From NCBI GenBank assembly GCA_963921795.1, contig OY997641.1, forward strand, positions 56,226,193-56,290,192: 64,000 nucleotides of DNA, given 5' to 3'. Each line of letters begins with the position of its first letter. Within the stretch, counting starts at the first letter, position 1. Position numbers and translations under genes: made by a program. Below are positions 1 through 11,855 of this stretch, in pieces. A model generated the notes under the pieces. That model saw nothing but the letters and a program-made list of their open reading frames with translations, made no database searches and had not been told where the DNA came from. The DNA is from Nannobrachium achirus. Its lineage: Eukaryota; Chordata; Actinopteri; Myctophiformes; Myctophidae.

Positions 1-1215
1 AAACTAATAGTTGTGGTTTTCATTAAGGACTGGTATTCTGTTGATGAGAAAGGCTTGGAACATTATTGTGATTCCATTCTAGTTAAGTAATGGAACATCG
101 GAGGAAGAAACTAACACTAATTAAAATGACTGTCATGGCATGGAATGCAATGTCACAACTACTTTCATGTTTATCCTGATGCAACACAACAGTATCATGC
201 CACAAAGAAAATCATTCAAAAAAGAAAAGAATAGTGCTGTGCGAGTTAACTAAATTAATCACGATTAACTCACCTTTATGTTAATCGCGATTAATTATTT
301 TAATCGCAATTAATCGCATATTTATATATTATAGCCATTTGGCCTTTGGACAGTGTTTCTCAACATTATTATCTCAACTATTATTTGGGGAGGTCTCCAG
401 ATGATTAGCTTAATGTGCAATATTGTTTTCTCACTCAACAGTGAACAAACGAACATACATAAGATATCTGCACATTTATAAAGTGACAATTTAATTATTG
501 TATTAATATCTCTAATTGTCTCACAAGTAATTAACTAAAATGGTCAAACATTGGCTACACTATTGGCTATTTTGGCTACAAGGTCCATCCCTGTTGATAT
601 AAAATATAATTAAAGCATAAAGGTGGACACAACAGTAATCAGATTAAGTATATTTAGCACATCAGCTGCAGTCTGTTTAATGCAATACCATTATGATTTA
701 TTTGGGTTTTTAATTTGAATAAAGGATTAACATACTTTCGCATAAAGCCAGCATATTTTCCACTCCCAAGTTAATAGGACCACGAGAGACTTGAAAGATA
801 TCCCTCTAAGTTACATTGTGAACTGATAAAAGCTGATGACTTATTCGATTAAAATATTTAATCGTTGAACAGCACTAAAAGAAATATAACGCACTATTAC
901 CCCGCATTACCCCAACATGATAGACAGGGAGAAAGCTGTAAAAACCTGATTAAAGGGTGTACCAAACTCAATTGATGCATTATACAGGAAAAAGTACATA
1001 AGGATCAACTGAGAAAAGTTTGGTAAACCCTTTTATAATATTTTTATAGGGTTTTTTTTCTTTTTTCTTTCTGCTCGTGTCATATTATTTGACACATGGG
1101 TGGAAATGACAGGACAAACACTATTAAAATAAATTCTGCTATGTACATTTTTGTATCATGCATATTTAACCTGATTAACCAGGTTTTTGTGTTTTTATGG
1201 TAGTTTTAAAGAGAA
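1..1215. repeat. Segmental duplication, copy I, left part
   Basis: This gene-free stretch is nearly identical, apart from small indels and one larger insertion, to 49077-50605. The match starts in the first bases of the window, so the duplication probably extends off the left edge. It holds the 14-bp palindrome TTAATCGCGATTAA at 281-294; the other copy has two such palindromes (49341-49354 and 49367-49380). I see no coding potential. Confidence 0.85.
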
Positions 1216-1250
1216 AAGAGTACACTTTACCCCCTTGATTTATCTGGTCT

Positions 1251-1286
1251 GTCTCAGTTTACCCCGATGCTGGGGTAAAGTGAGAC
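1251..1286. repeat. Short inverted repeat (15-bp stem)
   Basis: GTCTCAGTTTACCCC at 1251-1265 pairs with GGGGTAAAGTGAGAC at 1272-1286, with one mismatch and a 6-base loop. A related half-site lies near 1426-1441. It is probably the end of an old repeat. The rest of 1216-1922 contains no gene. The 3' flank of the 1923-2740 gene (about 1600-1922) matches the 3' flank of the 26299-28036 gene, with AATAAA on the minus strand at 1638-1633. Confidence 0.6.
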
Positions 1287-1922
1287 ACAAGACCACTTTT
1301 TTTTTTTTAAAACAATCATATTTTCTGATAACTTCCATTGTTAGGAAACATCCCAAATTACTGTGAAATGTGTACATTTTTACTGATATATGTTTAATTC
1401 ACCTAGAGGGGAGCAAATGTAAAAAGTGTCTCAGTTTACCCCACTCTCCTCTAATATGTTGTATCCATTATTGGAGCACAAGCTCTGTTTTTCCAAATCC
1501 CGCATGAAGAGTAATGCAATTTTGAATTGTTTAATTCTGAATAATATATTATTAGAACATAATATTATTACGAGCTATTTTGTCACGAAACACTATAGTC
1601 CAACAAATTGTTTTCATTGATTGATTGAAATTATTTATTAATCATCAATATACAATTGGCCCATCATACCAGTAGGCCCATCAAGAGGCCAGAGATGCCC
1701 CGCATAGAGAAAAAATCGAAAGGATATACAACAAAGCCAAAAGGAAAGCATTTCCATTGTGGTCCTATATTAATGTAGGGATCGCAATATACAAGACAAT
1801 TCATTATGAATACATATTTATATTCAGATTACCATCAATCACTATTACCAATACATGTTCTATCTTTATCGCTGTGTTGGTGTAATCAGCTTAAACTACT
1901 GACCAATAGATAGACTGGACAA

Positions 1923-2740
1923 TCACTGCAATTTGCATTTGTCTGAAGCTTGAATCCTGGACAATGCCACATCTACTAGCATTTCAGTTGCACGTTTTAC
2001 ACCTTGCCAAATGACTTCTGAGTATTTGTTAAGGAAGGTATTATCTTCCTCAGCTCTTCTTCTTGCAACTTCCTGTGTCAAGCCAGGATCTTTCTGCAGA
2101 ACGCATTGCACTTCTGCTGTTATGGCTTCCTCAGCCTCTTGGAACATGGCGTTGGTGTAGTGTTTTCCCCTGTTTTGCGCCACCATTTCGTTGATCTTCC
2201 TCAGTAGTTCAGTGACCTGAGTGGGATCTTCCCTCCTGTTGTTAAAAACATGATATCTATTGTGGCATTCCTTGACAAAGTCGCTTAGATTTTCATTTTG
2301 CTCGATTAAGTCCTCTATGGATGATTCTTCACTCTCCAGATCATCTCCCTTGGTAAACAAGACCATTGTATAACGTCTTGCCTGTTCTCCAAAGGTGATC
2401 TGGATCATGTTTACTGTGTCTTCTTCTTCTTGTGTGAATCTTCCTGCCTGGATCACAACCAGGAACACATGGGGACCTGGAGACAACAAAGAGATGGATC
2501 TCTTAATCTCCTTGATGACCTCTTCTGTTCCTAGGGTGCCGAACAAACCTGGCGTGTCAACGACGACCACAGATTGTCCGTCCCTCCGTTCTTCTTTTCT
2601 TGAACAGTTGTGTGTCACAGAGGAAAAGGAAAACCTGGATTCAAAAGCCTGCAGACTTCCCAAGATGGAGTTTCCCGTTGCACTCTTCCCAACTCCACTC
2701 CTTCCAACCAGAGCAATGCGTAGCTTCTTAGATTGCTGCA
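1923..2740 (-). CDS. GIMAP/AIG1 family GTPase, B-type, 5' exon not found
   Basis: The large exon of a GIMAP GTPase, a family that binds GTP and assembles on intracellular membranes of immune cells. The 272-residue frame has the P-loop GRSGVGKS close to its start, DTPG (G3), the GIMAP-specific block around GPHVFLVV, TKGD (G4) and FNN (G5), then a charged helical tail ending CKLQ. The exon starts after a minus-strand acceptor (CTCTCAACAG at 2750-2741). The apparent GTG start at 2741 straddles that splice site, so it is not a real start; the exon enters in phase 1 like its paralogues. I find no MASKHAQ-type first exon between 2741 and 3960. The segment that carries it in the closest paralogue (26299-28036) seems to be lost here. 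The gene may be 5'-incomplete, or may use a distant or different first exon. Confidence 0.8.
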
Positions 2741-2874
2741 CTGTTGAGAGTTTTACAGGGAATGTATCGTATTAATATTATTGTGCTGTAGCTATAGCTA
2801 TGATATTACTGTAGCCATAGCTATCCATTCCAGTTCTGTTTAATGCATTCTTGTGTCTAGCTAGTATCCCAGCC

Positions 2875-3256
2875 CAGTGGTTCTCAACCTTTTCAGGCCA
2901 TGCCCCCCAAAATAATCCTATTTGAACAGGGGACCCCTCCCCCCCCTCCCGCCACCCTGACAAGAACTTAGAATGTAGGAGATGAGGAATTACATTTTGT
3001 TTGACTGTGTTCCACAGATACATATTGTGAAAATGGCATACGCAAGGCGTTGAGCGATAATTTTCACAGTTTTTGCCTCCTTCTTATAGAAAATGTGGCC
3101 AATGTTTGACCAGTTTTTATAGTATAGTTTGTTGATTTCTTTTGATGCAGTAATGGTCTTTTTCTTATTAAAAGGTCTTAAAAGTCCTTAAATTGTCACT
3201 TCACTGTCATCGGGGGACCTCAAAAATCAATTGGGCCCACAGGTTGAGAACCACTG
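2875..3256. mobile_element. hAT-type MITE (CAGTGGTTCTCAACC ends)
   Basis: The element starts CAGTGGTTCTCAACC and ends GGTTGAGAACCACTG. It is flanked by TCCCAGCC on the left and TCCTAGTC on the right, a diverged 8-bp target duplication (6 of 8 match), as expected for hAT elements. Related copies lie at 20287-21833 and 27434-27758. The stretch 3257-3960 that follows is AT-rich and gene-free; 3411-3450 resembles sequence upstream of the 28036 first exon. Confidence 0.75.
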
Positions 3257-3960
3257 TCCTAGTCTACACTAACTAATAGCCTAACTCTTTCAGTTAGCCT
3301 AACCCTTTTTTTTTCGTCTTTGGAATTAAATACCAGAGGAGACAAAGCCATCTTTTATTCTTTCCCCTGCAGACTCATACATAGACTAGCTTTAATGACA
3401 GCAGTTCCTCCAAACATCCAGCAGAGTGTCATCACCTCTCACAAACAAACGGACTGAGTTTAATCACACAAATAGTGGCACTCCCAAAGAATAGGAACAC
3501 AAGGCTGACTCAGTTTGAGTGCACTGCACTCACTTTGCTCTCACTTTTAACCACTTTAACCCAAGCGTCACTATTTTTGGCATGCATATTAAAAAATGTT
3601 CAAAGCAAAGAGACATTTTTTCAGACTGGCTATTTTGAAAAACTTCAGGTCAGTAACAGACAACATTTATTTTACCATTTTAAAAACAAATAATATTGAC
3701 ATTTTAAAAAGAAAGAAAATATGAAAAAAGTCATTTTGAATACAGTATCAACACATCATTCAATTTTTTATTGAAGATTATTTTATTATTATTATTTTTT
3801 TCAATCTACCATTCATTAAATAATATCCAATTTTGATCAGTAGTTTAAAGGTTACATAAAAGCGTTTCTGAATATAAATTTATAATTTGAAGCATGTACA
3901 TCTGCAAAAACCTTAAAATATGCATAATGCATATTAAGCAGACTTGATGGAAAACATACA

Positions 3961-5597
3961 TTACTTTTCAGTTGTCAATGTGAAATTTGCTGTCACCTTC
4001 TCTCTTGGGATCACTTGGGATCCAGAACCATAGCTTGAGACATAACGATAACAATAATAAATGAGTGCTGCTCCTGTCATGCACAGCCAACTTTTCGTGC
4101 TGCAGCAGAACCTTTGTACAGCGACCAGAGACGGCCACATGGCACTAAACAAACTCTTCACCCTGTCACCCTTTGCAGAAGGAGGTCTTACATAACACCT
4201 GTATCCTCTCTCACTGACTGAATCAACCTTTTCAAGGAGCTCTCTGACCTGCGCTCTGTTTCCTGTATCTTTGTTGTTGAACACATGATACTTCCCTCCA
4301 TATTTGTCTACCACTTTCTTTAGGTTCTCGTCCTCGCTGATGAACTGCTCTATGCTTATGTCTTCCAGTCTGTCTCCATAAGTGAAGAGAACCATGGTGT
4401 AAGCACAGACGTCAGGTGACAGGATTCTCTCCAGTGTCTTCATGGCCTTGTATTCCTGTTCGGTGAAGCGTCCCAGCTGGACTACATAGAGGAAGAGGTG
4501 TGGACCTGGAGCGCTCAGCGACAAGGCTGCTTCCAGCTCTGCTTCCTGCTGTTCTTCTGACAGTTTACTGTTACACAGTCCAGGGGTGTCCACCACTGTT
4601 ACCCTCCTGTTGAACACATCTCCTTCTGCCTTTTCACTTTTCAGAGTGACTGGCGCAAAACCTAAACTACAGTCAAATGCTTTCCTTCCCAAGATGGTGT
4701 TTCCTGATGAACTCTTCCCCACTTTCTCCTGACCAACCAACACCAGCTGGTAGGTACCTACACTCATTTCAGTGTAGCTTGACTCTGAAAACAACAGAGG
4801 TTAAATGTAAATTGAAGTTACAATGGGTTAGGAAGGGGCCCTGGGTGGGGAGTGTCTGATAAATCAAATATCTAAATATTGAATCAAGCAAATTAAAATC
4901 TGTCCAGGATGGTCACAAAACCTGAGTAGACCATAACATTACCAAAGGTTTTTTTTAAAGTGAAATATCCCTTTAAATTCCCATTCCCATTAGTAAGGAG
5001 CACACATTTGTGGGATGAGCAATCGCAGCTGAGTATGCGGGTGGCACCCATGAGACATGAGCTCAGTTAATCATTTAATCTCATTCATACATGCAGTAGC
5101 CTTACACATGCCAATCAAAAAGCTCCATATGTGTCACAGACAGTGTGACGTTGTACATCTGCAATGTTCACTACCACTGACAATTTGTGAATAATTATTT
5201 GATACGTTTTGACATTTTCCACCTATAATAATGACATGCCCAAAATAGTGACGCCAGGTTGAAAGTCATTAAGAAACATAATTTCCTCACTGAGACTATA
5301 GTGTTCTTAACATCCAAAAACACAGAATAAACTTTTCCCATATTTCCTTACTTTACTTTATTTACTTGCTTATGTTGGATCTGTGGAGTCCAATAAAGTT
5401 CAAATTCAAACTCTGGACACACACAGACTGAGTCCTGATTTGAGCTGTGCCCACAGTTTGCAAAGAGCAAGGACCAGTAATAGCCTTAAGAAAATTAAAA
5501 GCATTTTAAAAGGCAAAAAAAAAAAAAAAGAAGAAAAGAAAAGTAGTTAGTAGATGACATGAATATACTTACCAGGTTGAGCATGTTTGCTGGCCAT
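3961..5597 (-). CDS. GIMAP family GTPase, A-type, with C-terminal hydrophobic segment
   Basis: Two coding exons, join(complement 5597-5573, 4784-3961), 282 residues. Exon 1 encodes MASKHAQP plus one base and ends at a GTAAG donor. Exon 2 follows a TTGTTTTCAG acceptor in the matching phase. P-loop GQEKVGKS is at residues 26-33, DTPG at 74-77 and TYGD at the G4 position near 143-146; the GPHLFLYVV block and FNNKD (G5) follow. After the G domain comes a hydrophobic stretch near residues 239-256 (WLCMTGAALIYYCY) that could anchor the protein in a membrane; the other A-type genes lack it. The 788-bp intron holds no large element. A minus-strand AATAAA lies at 3772-3767. The G domain is nearly identical to the three other A-type genes, whereas the tail differs. 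Confidence 0.9.
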
Positions 5598-5695
5598 GAT
5601 TATCTTGATAAGGCAGTTGATTAATGATGTCTTGTTGTCAGTGTCGATGCAGCAGAGTTTTGCTTATACATTACTGTATATTCAATAAACTCCTT

Positions 5696-5710
5696 CCAGT
5701 CTCCTCCCCT
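5696..5710 (-). promoter_or_regulatory. Shared GIMAP upstream box
   Basis: AGGGGAGGAGACTGG on the minus strand, about 100 bp upstream of the ATG at 5597. The same 15-bp word, or one with one or two changes, lies at a similar distance upstream of every GIMAP gene here with an identifiable first exon. A TATA-like stretch (GAATATACAG) lies just downstream. Function is inferred from conservation and position only. Confidence 0.55.
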
Positions 5711-6009
5711 AAACGCATCATCTGGTGGATATGAAAAGCAGCTAATGGTAGCCTGACCCTGAGAACTTGTTAGTGAAGGTTTGAGCCAATCAACTCAATC
5801 TCCTAGATTAGACTGTTCCATACCCCAAGAATCCACCATTCAAACCTAATGTGCTCTAGCACATAACTGGGCAGAGTGTTTGTTTTCTTCCATTAACCGC
5901 ACCCAAGCCAACATGTGACTGGCACACACCTGCCAGCACTTTACGCTCAAAATGAGTCAATGCCAAAAGAACAAAATATTGCACAGGAATATGTTTGTAC
6001 ACACATAGT

Positions 6010-6034
6010 ACATACATACATACATAGGCTATAC

Positions 6035-6079
<45 letters not shown>
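6010..6079. repeat. (CATA)n followed by (TA)n microsatellite
   Basis: Short CATA repeats at about 6010-6026, then an almost pure TA tract at about 6040-6079. The homologous place in copy II (50975-51055) carries a long pure CATA array instead, so the two copies diverged by repeat slippage. Confidence 0.9.
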
Positions 6080-6082
<3 letters not shown>

Positions 6083-6232
6083 TGTAAAAATAATGTTGGG
6101 GCGCTACGCCGATACCCATACATTTTGCTGTGTTGCTCATGAATGCCCGACCCTTACAAGCTGTACCTCATTTTAAAGGTGACTAATCAACAATTAATGA
6201 AAATGCAAACAAATAGAATACCAATTGGTAAA

Positions 6233-6353
6233 ATGCATTCGGGTCCCCATCCGGAATCAATTTACTATAATTATTTTTTTTGTCTTAGGAATGCGACAAA
6301 TACAATATTATTGAACCCAAGTCTCCATGGAGTGAGTAATCAATAGAAAAATT
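6233..6353. mobile_element. Half of a TTAAAGGAGTAGTTCACCC-type MITE
   Basis: The sequence runs from a GGGTCCCCATCCGGAATCAA block to GAGTAATCAATAG and matches the right half of the complete MITE at 31796-32077. The terminal part is missing. Equivalent halves lie at about 13795-13895 and 51270-51400, as expected if the fragment predates the segmental duplication. Confidence 0.65.
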
Positions 6354-7027
6354 GAAATATAAAATATCAAAGACCCCAAAGTGTCCCCTGCAGATGTCAA
6401 GAACCACTGAGACGCAGCAGGCCGCCCACACAACACTCCATTATAGGTCATATGGTTATTGGTGGCTTTTCAGGAGACAGTGTTACTTGAGGACAGGAGG
6501 AGATTAAGTTCTACCGGCTTAACTTGTTTTTGTTTGTCAGCTTCAATACTTGCAGCACAGGAATTCTATGACGATGAGAAACTCTTAAGATCATGCAGGT
6601 GTTATGTAAGGAATGGCGATAGAGAACACGTGAGAGTCTAAACAGATCGTACATGATGAGTGATTAATGAAGGGCATGACAGGTTTGACATGGCAGGTTT
6701 GATAGCAAACAGTTCCTCAACAGATAACAATGCCATCTGTCTTAGCTTTTTTTCTTGCACCATTTTTCACTATGGTCACTCACTCATGTAGCCTACCATT
6801 CACAAAAACTTGTTTCATTGTCGGACCACACTTGAATTTCCAAAAAGTAATACTCTTCTTCTGGAGTGGAATGTGGGTCGGCGTGGTAGCGGACGTCACA
6901 AACTTAACATGTGGACCTTCAAAGCGCAACGTTGCTCAGATCCGCACCACAAACACTGGTCAGGGGTCTAAGAAACAAGCAGGTGTGGTGCAGAACAAAT
7001 TCAAGATACCACCACGGTAGTGGAAAA

Positions 7028-7240
7028 AGTGGCACTCCAGAAATAACAAGTGAAAAACAAGCTCAGATGCACATTATTATTTTATTGAGAGGTGTTTCGT
7101 CCTCGGCCTTCCTCAGGGCAGATTAAAAAGTGACATTGGGGTGTACAGTGCACAACCCTCTTTTTAAGGCATACATGTAATAAAGCAGTTCACAATATCA
7201 GTTCACAAAATCACAGACACTACACATATCAAAGACACTG
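7028..7240 (-). mobile_element. Possible Penelope-like 3' end remnant
   Basis: On the minus strand this stretch has CTGAGGA, a short GC-rich spacer, then GAAAC, the order seen in hammerhead-like motifs at Penelope-like element ends (compare 62505-62550). The duplicate at about 52080-52290 keeps GAAAC with a better GGC/GCC mini-stem but has lost CTGAGGA. No coding remnant is visible, so this is tentative. Confidence 0.35.
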
Positions 7241-7450
7241 TTTTTGTTTTTTTAGACATCACAGACTACATCATGATTGAAATAATCTAATTACAAAATG
7301 GCACAGAATGACACATGTGCATGGGCTGCACGTTTTTCTTTCTTTTTTCCCCCTTTTTTTAAGTTAATGAATAAGGAGTATGTGACTTTAACATCGCCTG
7401 GTCTGCATGTACAAGCATGTACTTTGGTTCATAAGACAGGAGTCGATTGA

Positions 7451-9032
7451 CCCCAGCAAGCACTGTCAGAACCTAGCTGGACCAATCATTGATGTCTCGA
7501 ATGGGGCCGGGCCAGATCAAGTCAAACAAAACTAGAAGCAGTGCTCTTCCGAGCACAGGTCTCCACCAGGCCGTGCGTCCTGGTGGTGCTACTGTATAAT
7601 AGGCCAATGTAAAAAGGGTGGCATATGTTCTTCACCTTAGACCTTTCATGGGAATCGGACGCTGCATGCATGATTTGAAGCATTGTGTTCCAAAAATGTG
7701 TTGTGCTAAAGTCTACCTGCTGGTGGCGCTATAGCCCAATGTGGAAAAGGTAGCATTTGTTCCTTGACCTAGTGGGAATATGTGTGGCAAATTTCACACT
7801 AATCGCAAGCTGCGTTGATGATTTGAGGTATTTTGTTCAAAAACGGATCAATCCTGCAAACTTTGGAAGCCAATATTAGCCAATTAGGATGGAATATGAA
7901 ATATCAGACGGATCGGACTTGATCACATGACTATAGAGATACTGTGTACAGATTTGCATGATTTTTGGATAAAATCTCAAGGAATAATAGGAAAAATTGT
8001 GTTTTACCTAAGTCGGCCTCCTGGTGGCGCTATAAAAGGCTGATGTGAAAAATGCAGGGAAAGGGTTTTTCCTTGGCCTCTATAGTGCGCTTACAAAGTT
8101 TGAAACTGATCGGTGGAGTTATAGGTAAAACCACAAATCGGCCTGTTATAGTGCCACCATGAGGCTGATTTCAAAAATTTGAAGTGGCATTTCTTCCATG
8201 ACCTAGTGGGAACGTGTGTGCGCGATTTCATGATAATTGCACTTTGCGTTTGGGATTTGAGGCATTTTGTTCAAAACGGCTCAATCCTACAAACTTTGGA
8301 AGCCAATCTTAGCCAATCAGGATGGAATATACAAAATTGGACAGATCTGTGTCGATCACATGACTGTCGAGATACTGCCTACCGATTTGTAGGATTTTTG
8401 GACAAAATCTGTAAGTAGTGCACAGAAATGTGTTTTGCGAACATCGGCCACTAGGTGGCGCTAGAAAAGGCCCATTTGAAAAATTTAGGGCAGAGGTTCT
8501 AGATTGGCATCCAGGGAATGTGTGTGCTCACTTTGGCAGCAACTGGGCCAACGGCGACTGAGATTAGGCGCACACAAACTGCGAGAACGCACGGACGCAC
8601 GGACGCACGGATGGACGGACGGACGGACGGACGGACGCACGCACGGACGCACGGACGGACGAGGGTGAAAACATACTCTCCCCCATGCCTTCGGCTGGTG
8701 GAGACAATGACTAGTCAGATCTGGCCTAGAATACCACCTGATTTCAACCAACATAAATTCTGCCCACGAAAACGGACATACTGGATTAATCAGAGAGGGT
8801 CGGGTCGAGGCCAGATAAATATCATAATACAGGTATGTCCCAGGATATAACCTTACATGCTCATATTTCAACTAACATTACAAACATAACAATAATCCTT
8901 TAGTCCATATGACATCCTGGTAATGACGTCAAGATCATCCCCATATGGCCTGTGATCTGGCCTAGTTCTGAACGTCACCGGAGTCACCGGAGGACGTTAT
9001 CATAACGTCATCATGACGTCATTTGGCTTGCA
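7451..9032. mobile_element. 1.6-kb insertion with tandem 0.43-kb blocks
   Basis: Copy II lacks this DNA: there the sequence passes directly from GAGTTGACTGA to CTGGACCTGATT (near 52410). The insert starts CCCCAGCAAGCA and ends GGCTTGCAGG, so its ends form a short inverted repeat (CC-GCAAGC). Inside, blocks of about 430 bp sharing CACTAGGTGGCGCTA, ACTTTGGAAGCCAAT and a GATCACATGACT phrase occur twice in tandem (roughly 7730-8150 and 8150-8480). Related single blocks lie at about 36355-36550 and, reversed, at 9910-10080 and 54940-55070. I see no protein. It is a non-autonomous DNA element of undetermined class. Confidence 0.65.
8583..8663. repeat. GGAC/GCAC-type minisatellite
   Basis: A run of four-base units alternating CGGA and CGCA, located inside the 7451-9032 insertion near its right side. 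A similar CGGA run occurs at about 22246-22272 inside another repeat. Reading frames across it give only low-complexity peptides. Confidence 0.9.
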
Positions 9033-11855
9033 GGGACTGGACCTGATTACTGCTACACTGAATGATGCAGGTCAACAATGGAAACAGCATGAAAAACACA
9101 ATCTGAAACATAATAATGTATTATCTAGTCTTTCTTTCTCTCTCCCCCCTCTTGAATGGCTGCTGACTGGCATTTCTGAGCTCCTTTATAATTGAAAAGG
9201 CAGCATTTGAAAATAATTAACAATAATAAACCACAGGGCCATGGCCGTCAATTATCAATCTTCAGAATATATCGGTTATCAAACTGTCCGACAGTTATCT
9301 ATATGTACAGAATTGAGAAATGAGTAATTATAGATCAAAACCCTGGCGAGAAGCAGTAGATGAACACTCTCATGCCCCCTCACAGTTTTCTATTGGAGAA
9401 CACAACACAACTACAGTCAACAACAAAGTTGTTTACAGAGTTCATCTTCTAACAGGCGAGGTTGAATAGCGTTGAAAGATGATGAGAAATCTTGGCACGA
9501 TTTTGAATAAAAGATTGTGCAAGGTGACAGTAGCGGTCATGCATGTACACCCTGTCACTCCTATTATGCAAACAAAACATGAAAGGGATCTTGAAACATG
9601 AAATTCAGGGGGCTTATTGATCAACTGTCAGAGTAGGAATATTGATCTACAACATTATCATTACTTCTAATGAAATGTAAAACCAGGTCACAGGTTAGCG
9701 CAACACTATGTGGACATTGGTCCAGGTCTGGACTCTTATCCCTAGGCGGCCACTTGTGTATCGAAAGGTTCCCGCTTCAAGTGTTCTTGAGCAAGACATG
9801 AACTCCTAATGACTCCCAATGAGCAGGTTGATGCCTTGCATGGTTTCCTGCACTGGTGTGTGAAAGTGCGTGTGAGTGTGTGAGTGTATTGTGCTTTCGA
9901 AAAAGGTGCTATACAAATCTTTTGATATTACTCCTACAGATTTTGTCATCACACAAATTGGTACACATTATCTCTATAGTAGTGCGATCAAGACAGATCT
10001 GTCCGATATTTCATATTCCATCCTGACTGGCAAATTTCTACCATTACTGGCTCACACCTGAACTGGCAGAGACCTGTGCTCCGAGGATCACACGTTTACA
10101 TGTTTTTCTAGTTTACATTTTCATGTTAGAGTGCATTTGATTCTGTATAAACTTGCCCATGGTAGACTGTGTGTTTGTCATTTTGTTTGTTCATTAGCTC
10201 ATCTAGGATGTTCCTGTTTTTCATGCACTGACACTGATGAAACCCAGGTATTTAAAACATTTGTCTAATAATAAACCTGACTTTTTTTTAAAACAATTAT
10301 GACAGCTTACCCTGTGATGGGGACAACTTGTCACACATGCACATAATGTACATTTATGTCTCTATATTAATGTGAAGAATTACAAATCTAAAGTACATGC
10401 ATTTGTGCAGAATTCTTTAATTTAAAAATAAAAAATGAATGAGAATTAATGTGATGTACAGAGACTGATATACGAAAGCAAAATGTGTGACACTGCGGCT
10501 TCGACGAGTAGCAGATTCAGTGGATATTGAATCGGCATACATTTCTGAAGTCGCTGTCTGTCAATCTGGTCGACATAAGAATGCAGCTCATACTGTCACT
10601 GTCACTGTCATGAAACTGTAAACTTCTAATAAACACTACAATTAATCAATCAAATCTACTGTAGTATAAATAATAGATACATTTTGATGTTGGTCAAATA
10701 GTTAAGTATTGAATTAATAATTAACATTTCAGAATAACGAAAAATCTAAAATCAATAATACAATTGAAATCAGAGTGCACCATGCGTATATCAGCGTATG
10801 TGAAAAAGAAAGTATTAGCTTGTATTAATAACCCTTAATTATTAAAGATAATATACCATCTATAATCATTAGTATTTTTTTTCTTCATATTTATACTGCA
10901 ATCTGAAGGAGAAGTCTTTTACATGATCTGGCTTTCTGTGTTAGAAATTCAACTAAAACATGACACGACTACGACTTTATATGAAGATAAATTATTTATT
11001 TGATCACACCATAATCATGACACCCAAACTAAAACTACTGTGCATGGAAGATACAATTAAATGAAAATTAAAATAACATGAACATAAATGATAACAGAAA
11101 TAGCTATGAATGAGAAGAATGAATGATGCCATAATGTCCAATGTATAATTAGTATAATGTATAGGCAAAATATAATTGCGGTGTGACCGTGAAAGTCCGG
11201 AACAAGCTCACAATGTGACGCATCACAATGCGAGAGATTGTAGATCGGCTTTTTTCAAATGGCCAAAATGTACATACAGTAAGTGGGTAATGTATGTTTT
11301 GTAATAATCAAAATCTACAAACTAACTACACACAGCAACTAGTAACTAAAGTATTATGTCTGTGGAGACCAAATAATCAGGCCAGCAGTAGGGTAGGTTA
11401 GTCTTTACTTGTCAGCTGCAAACATGACAACAGGAGCTGCATACATTCACTGGCAGCAGAGCCACACTGGAATAAGACACACCCCCCAGCCCAGCACTTA
11501 AAGGAACAGAGACAACTTACACACATAGCAAGAAACAGTATGTAGTGGCGTAGAACTAGATGTACAGAAATGTTGAAGTATTCCAGTAAAGTAAAAAATA
11601 CCCCAAATTTGTACTGAAGTATATTACTTAACACCGCAGCAGCAGGCCATGTGTAGCAGTAGTGGCGCAGAACCTCTGCCTGATGACCTAAAAGCCTAAT
11701 ATCCCCCCAGCCTTCAATGAATGCCCCTTTAGTCTATACTGTATAAGATGTTGGCTTTTCATGCGAGAGACCAGGGTTTGGTTCCCGGCTGTCGGGGCTG
11801 CCTAAGGTCGTTGTGACCAGGCCTAAGAGGGAGGGGGCTGTTGTTTGCATTGGTC
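9033..11855. repeat. Segmental duplication, copy I, right part
   Basis: Matches 52415-57511 (copy II, which has extra insertions) and 16313-18698 (copy III). It is the spacer between two GIMAP genes. No gene is visible. About 180 bp near 11358-11540 is present only in this copy. Confidence 0.85.
9713..9925 (+). repeat. SINE-like repeat, head truncated
   Basis: Carries the phrases GGCGGCCACTTGTGTATCG, GGTTCCCGCTTCAAG (degenerate B-box) and a tail ending GGTGCTATACAAATC. The fuller copy at 54753-54945 also has a tRNA-like A-box; a third partial copy lies at 17200-17290. All three occupy homologous places in the segmental duplication. Confidence 0.6.

Larger units (their letters stand above)
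5761..7300. repeat. Segmental duplication, copy I, middle part
   Basis: Colinear with 50721-52330 and, in part, with 13702-14583. It contains no gene. The match starts at GAGAACTTGTTAGTGAAGG in both copies. In copy II the two GIMAP genes that precede this point are absent. Confidence 0.85.

Noticed and set aside
2395-2775. Plus-strand open frame of 126 codons
   Set aside because: Antisense shadow of the GIMAP exon. The same mirror frame recurs at 26771-27154, on the strand opposite to the gene.
8485-8871. VRPSVRPSV-type open frame
   Set aside because: Translation of the CGGA/CGCA minisatellite inside a mobile element.
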